This document shows, in pieces, positions 62,096 through 64,000 of a stretch of DNA of 64,000 bases; the stretch's first letter is position 1; each line of letters opens with the position of its first letter. Position numbers and translations under genes: made by a program. This stretch comes from Litoreibacter halocynthiae (lineage in GTDB: Bacteria > Pseudomonadota > Alphaproteobacteria > Rhodobacterales > Rhodobacteraceae), in NCBI RefSeq assembly GCF_004365635.1, contig NZ_SOBH01000001.1:1054001-1118000 (forward strand). The letters are read 5' to 3'. The notes under the pieces were generated by a model, which was not told the DNA's origin, searched no databases, and saw only the letters and a program-made list of their open reading frames with translations.

Positions 62096-63096
62096 CCGTT
62101 CAGCAGCTTTGCGGCGCGGGGGGCAAAGTAGGTCAGGATGCCGTCACATCCTGCGCGTTTGAAGCCGATCAGGCTTTCCATCATCACCTGCTCTTCATTG
62201 ATCCAGCCATTGGCCCCAGCCCCCGCGATCATCGCGTATTCGCCGCTGACCTGATAGGCATAGGTCGGAACCCCGAACTGGTCTTTCACGCGGCGACAGA
62301 TGTCCAGATAGGGCATGCCCGGCTTGACCATCACCATATCCGCGCCCTCCGCCAGATCGCGGGCCACAAGGCGCAGGGCCTCGTCGGAATTGGCGGGGTT
62401 CATCTGGTAGGTTTTCTTGTCCCCGACCAAGGCGCCTGACGCGCCCACGGCATCCCGGAACGGGCCGTAGAAGGCAGAGGCGTATTTGGCCGAATAGCTG
62501 AGGATCGCCGTGTCCTGAAAACCGTCAGCCTCCAGCGCGCGACGCATGGCGCCGATGCGGCCATCCATCATGTCGGACGGGCCAAGGATGTCCGAGCCCG
62601 CCGCCGCCTGAGCCAGTGCCATTTTCACCAAGGCCTCCACCGTCTCGTCATTTACGATCACCCCGTCGCGGACGATGCCGTCATGGCCGTTGGCGTTATA
62701 CGGGTCCAACGCCACGTCGGTCATCACGACGACTTCCGGCACAGCCGATTTGATCGCCGCTGTGGCGCGGTTGGACAGGTTGTCGGCGGACCATGCAAGC
62801 TTGCAGTCTTCGGTTTTGAACGACCCTTCCACATAGGGGAAAATGCAGATCGCGGGGATACCCAGATCGCGGGCTTCCTTGGCCGCATTCACCGCGCGGT
62901 CAATCGTCAGACGTGACACGCCCGGCATGGACGGGATGGGATGGGCGTCGTTGTCGCCCTCCATCACGAAGATCGGCCAGATCAGGTCATCCACCGACAG
63001 CACGTTCTCGGCGGCCAGCCCGCGCAAGGCAGGATTGCGCCGTAAACGGCGCAAGCGGGTGGACGGGAAGGGCGCGTTGATGGGCGTAAGGGACAT
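62092..63096 (-). CDS. hemB: Porphobilinogen synthase HemB (delta-aminolevulinate dehydratase)
   Basis: A 334-residue TIM-barrel enzyme that joins two aminolevulinate molecules to porphobilinogen for haem, chlorophyll and B12. The Schiff-base lysines lie in SYSAKYASAFYGPFRDA and MVKPGMPYLDI. At the usual zinc site (three cysteines in zinc enzymes) the sequence is MTDVALDPYNANGHDG, with no cysteine, the zinc-free type known from Rhodobacter. Start MSLTPINAPFPSTRLRRLRR at 63096; a longer start at 63138 is unlikely. It supplies the tetrapyrrole precursor for the cobalamin that NrdJ needs. Confidence 0.96.
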   Translation of the reverse strand: MSLTPINAPFPSTRLRRLRRNPALRGLAAENVLSVDDLIWPIFVMEGDNDAHPIPSMPGVSRLTIDRAVNAAKEARDLGIPAICIFPYVEGSFKTEDCKLAWSADNLSNRATAAIKSAVPEVVVMTDVALDPYNANGHDGIVRDGVIVNDETVEALVKMALAQAAAGSDILGPSDMMDGRIGAMRRALEADGFQDTAILSYSAKYASAFYGPFRDAVGASGALVGDKKTYQMNPANSDEALRLVARDLAEGADMVMVKPGMPYLDICRRVKDQFGVPTYAYQVSGEYAMIAGAGANGWINEEQVMMESLIGFKRAGCDGILTYFAPRAAKLLNG

Positions 63097-63269
63097 GGGC
63101 TGGCGGCTTTCGTCGTGGGATTTCGCCAGTGGTCGCATGATATCCGTACCGCCTCAAGCCCCACGCCCCAATCGGCGCCTGAAAACCCGCAGCCTTGGTC
63201 TTTCCATCGCCTTAATCCGCGACTAGGGTGCGCGCTCACGACAACTCCGACCAAAGAGGCGCCTCAAGC

Positions 63270-63791
63270 GTGGATTTTTACTCAACCGCTTTCGAGCTGA
63301 TCGACATGCGCTCTTTCTCCAACCTGTGGTTCTGGATCATGCTGGCCTACGCGTGGAGCGCTGCGTCGCATTACGTGATCGGTGTGCCCTATGACGTGGT
63401 TGCCCGCGCGGTTAAATATGGCGGGCAGGTGGAACAGGATCTGAAGGACCTTGTCCGTGTTAACGCCAACCGTCTGACCTATATCGCCGATACGGCTGGC
63501 AACTGGTTGGTAGGGTTCGGTTTTTTCGCCCTGACAGCACTAGCACTGCTGGGGTTCTATTACGGGCTGGAATTCTCGCAGGCGCTGTTCCTGATCTTTG
63601 CGCCGATGTCGCTGGTGTTCGCGCTGTCTGTGCGTTGCGCGCGGCGGATCAATCACACCTCGCTCGCCGATATTCGCCTGAAACTGCGCCGCCAGAGGCT
63701 GACCATTCAGGTGATCGGGATGTTCTCGATCCTTGTCACTTCGATGTGGGGGATGTTCCACAACCTGTCCGTGGGCGTGCTGGGCGGTTGA
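63270..63791 (+). CDS. Small multi-spanning membrane protein, unknown function
   Basis: A 173-residue protein with about four hydrophobic segments: LWFWIMLAYAWSAASHYVIGV, WLVGFGFFALTALALLGFYYGL, ALFLIFAPMSLVFALSVRCA and IGMFSILVTSMWGMFHNLSVG. The start is GTG at 63270 after AGAGG, giving MDFYSTAFELIDMRS; an ATG at 63306 is the alternative. I recognise no family. It lies between hemB (divergent) and mfd (same strand, 31-base gap). Confidence 0.72.
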   Translation: MDFYSTAFELIDMRSFSNLWFWIMLAYAWSAASHYVIGVPYDVVARAVKYGGQVEQDLKDLVRVNANRLTYIADTAGNWLVGFGFFALTALALLGFYYGLEFSQALFLIFAPMSLVFALSVRCARRINHTSLADIRLKLRRQRLTIQVIGMFSILVTSMWGMFHNLSVGVLGG

Positions 63792-63822
63792 CACCCGCGC
63801 CCGATGACGTAGGTCACCGCCC

Positions 63823-64000
63823 ATGGACTTGATCACGATTTCCGGCGCCCCCGAGGGCTTTGACGCGCAACGGCTGCTCAAGGAGTTGAAGCGCGGCCCC
63901 GTGGTGCATGTGGCCCGCGACGACAAACGCATGTCCGCGATGCGCACGGCGCTGGCCTTTTTCGCGCCCGAGGTGCCGGTGCTGGACTTCCCCGCATGGG
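63823..64000 (+). CDS. mfd: Transcription-repair coupling factor Mfd (N-terminal start, cut by window edge)
   Basis: The first 59 codons of a gene whose product begins MDLITISGAPEGFDAQRLLKEL and continues VVHVARDDKRMSAMRTALAFFAPEVPVLDFPAW. This is the opening of the UvrB-like domain 1 of Mfd, which removes stalled RNA polymerase and recruits UvrA to DNA lesions. The rest (about 1100 residues) lies outside the window, so the call rests on this short stretch. Confidence 0.85.
   Translation, partial: MDLITISGAPEGFDAQRLLKELKRGPVVHVARDDKRMSAMRTALAFFAPEVPVLDFPAW

Overview
The window reads as a chromosomal segment of an alphaproteobacterium of the Rhodobacteraceae (Roseobacter/Rhodobacter group). 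The evidence is the GC-rich codon use, the gene orders trpG-trpD-trpC-moaC-moeA and dusB(nifR3)-ntrB-ntrC-ntrY-ntrX-trkA-trkH-hfq-hflX, a fused ispDF, a B12-dependent ribonucleotide reductase, an NtrC without the sigma54 GAFTGA loop, and a HemB without the cysteine zinc site. Nearly all of it is core genome: I see no insertion sequence, prophage, integrase or CRISPR array. Gene ends commonly overlap as ATGA, so operons are tightly packed.

Layout. 1-3.4 kb (minus): trpG-trpD-trpC-moaC-moeA (moeA cut by the window edge). 3.6-5.2 kb: a divergent-polysaccharide-deacetylase protein. 5.2-11.7 kb (minus): trpE with a PpiD/SurA-like foldase, an aminotransferase, a purine phosphoribosyltransferase, a LysE exporter and fabI. 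12-18.4 kb (plus): pdxH, a double cold-shock-domain protein, a DUF192 protein, tRNA-Pro(UGG) and nrdJ, the last behind a 700-bp control region with paired NrdR-like boxes, paired DnaA boxes and hairpins. 18.4-25.8 kb: a secreted HExxH protein, a Rieske oxygenase, a hairpin-rich intergenic region, a small EF-hand protein, ilvB-(unknown)-ilvN behind a classical attenuator with leader peptide MADVVVILVKRCMGR, a tandem pair of Lin0512-family genes, and a ClbS/DfsB protein.

25.9-32.7 kb: a NarL-type two-component system divergent from a three-gene TRAP transporter with unusually large membrane subunits. A NarL-style 7-2-7 operator lies between them. 32.9-39.5 kb: a Crp/Fnr regulator, then on the minus strand a VOC protein, the N-end-rule transferase bpt, RDD and DUF2852 membrane proteins, amt, a CinA-domain protein, pgpA and ispDF. 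39.6-51.5 kb (plus): the nitrogen-regulation and potassium-uptake cluster. 51.6-64 kb: DUF2177, a secreted agmatine-deiminase-family protein, a phosphatase, a penicillin-acylase-family hydrolase, an oxidoreductase, an orphan membrane protein, a secreted metacaspase-like protein, a SYLF lipoprotein, hemB, a small membrane protein and the start of mfd.

The most rewarding parts for follow-up are regulatory rather than new proteins: the nrdJ control region, the ilv attenuator, the hairpin-rich region at 20754-21001, the NarL-type operator at 28058, and a dyad (GCCTAA-N3-TTAGGC type) shared upstream of amt and of dusB-ntrBC. All family assignments come from reading motifs by eye; no database search was run.
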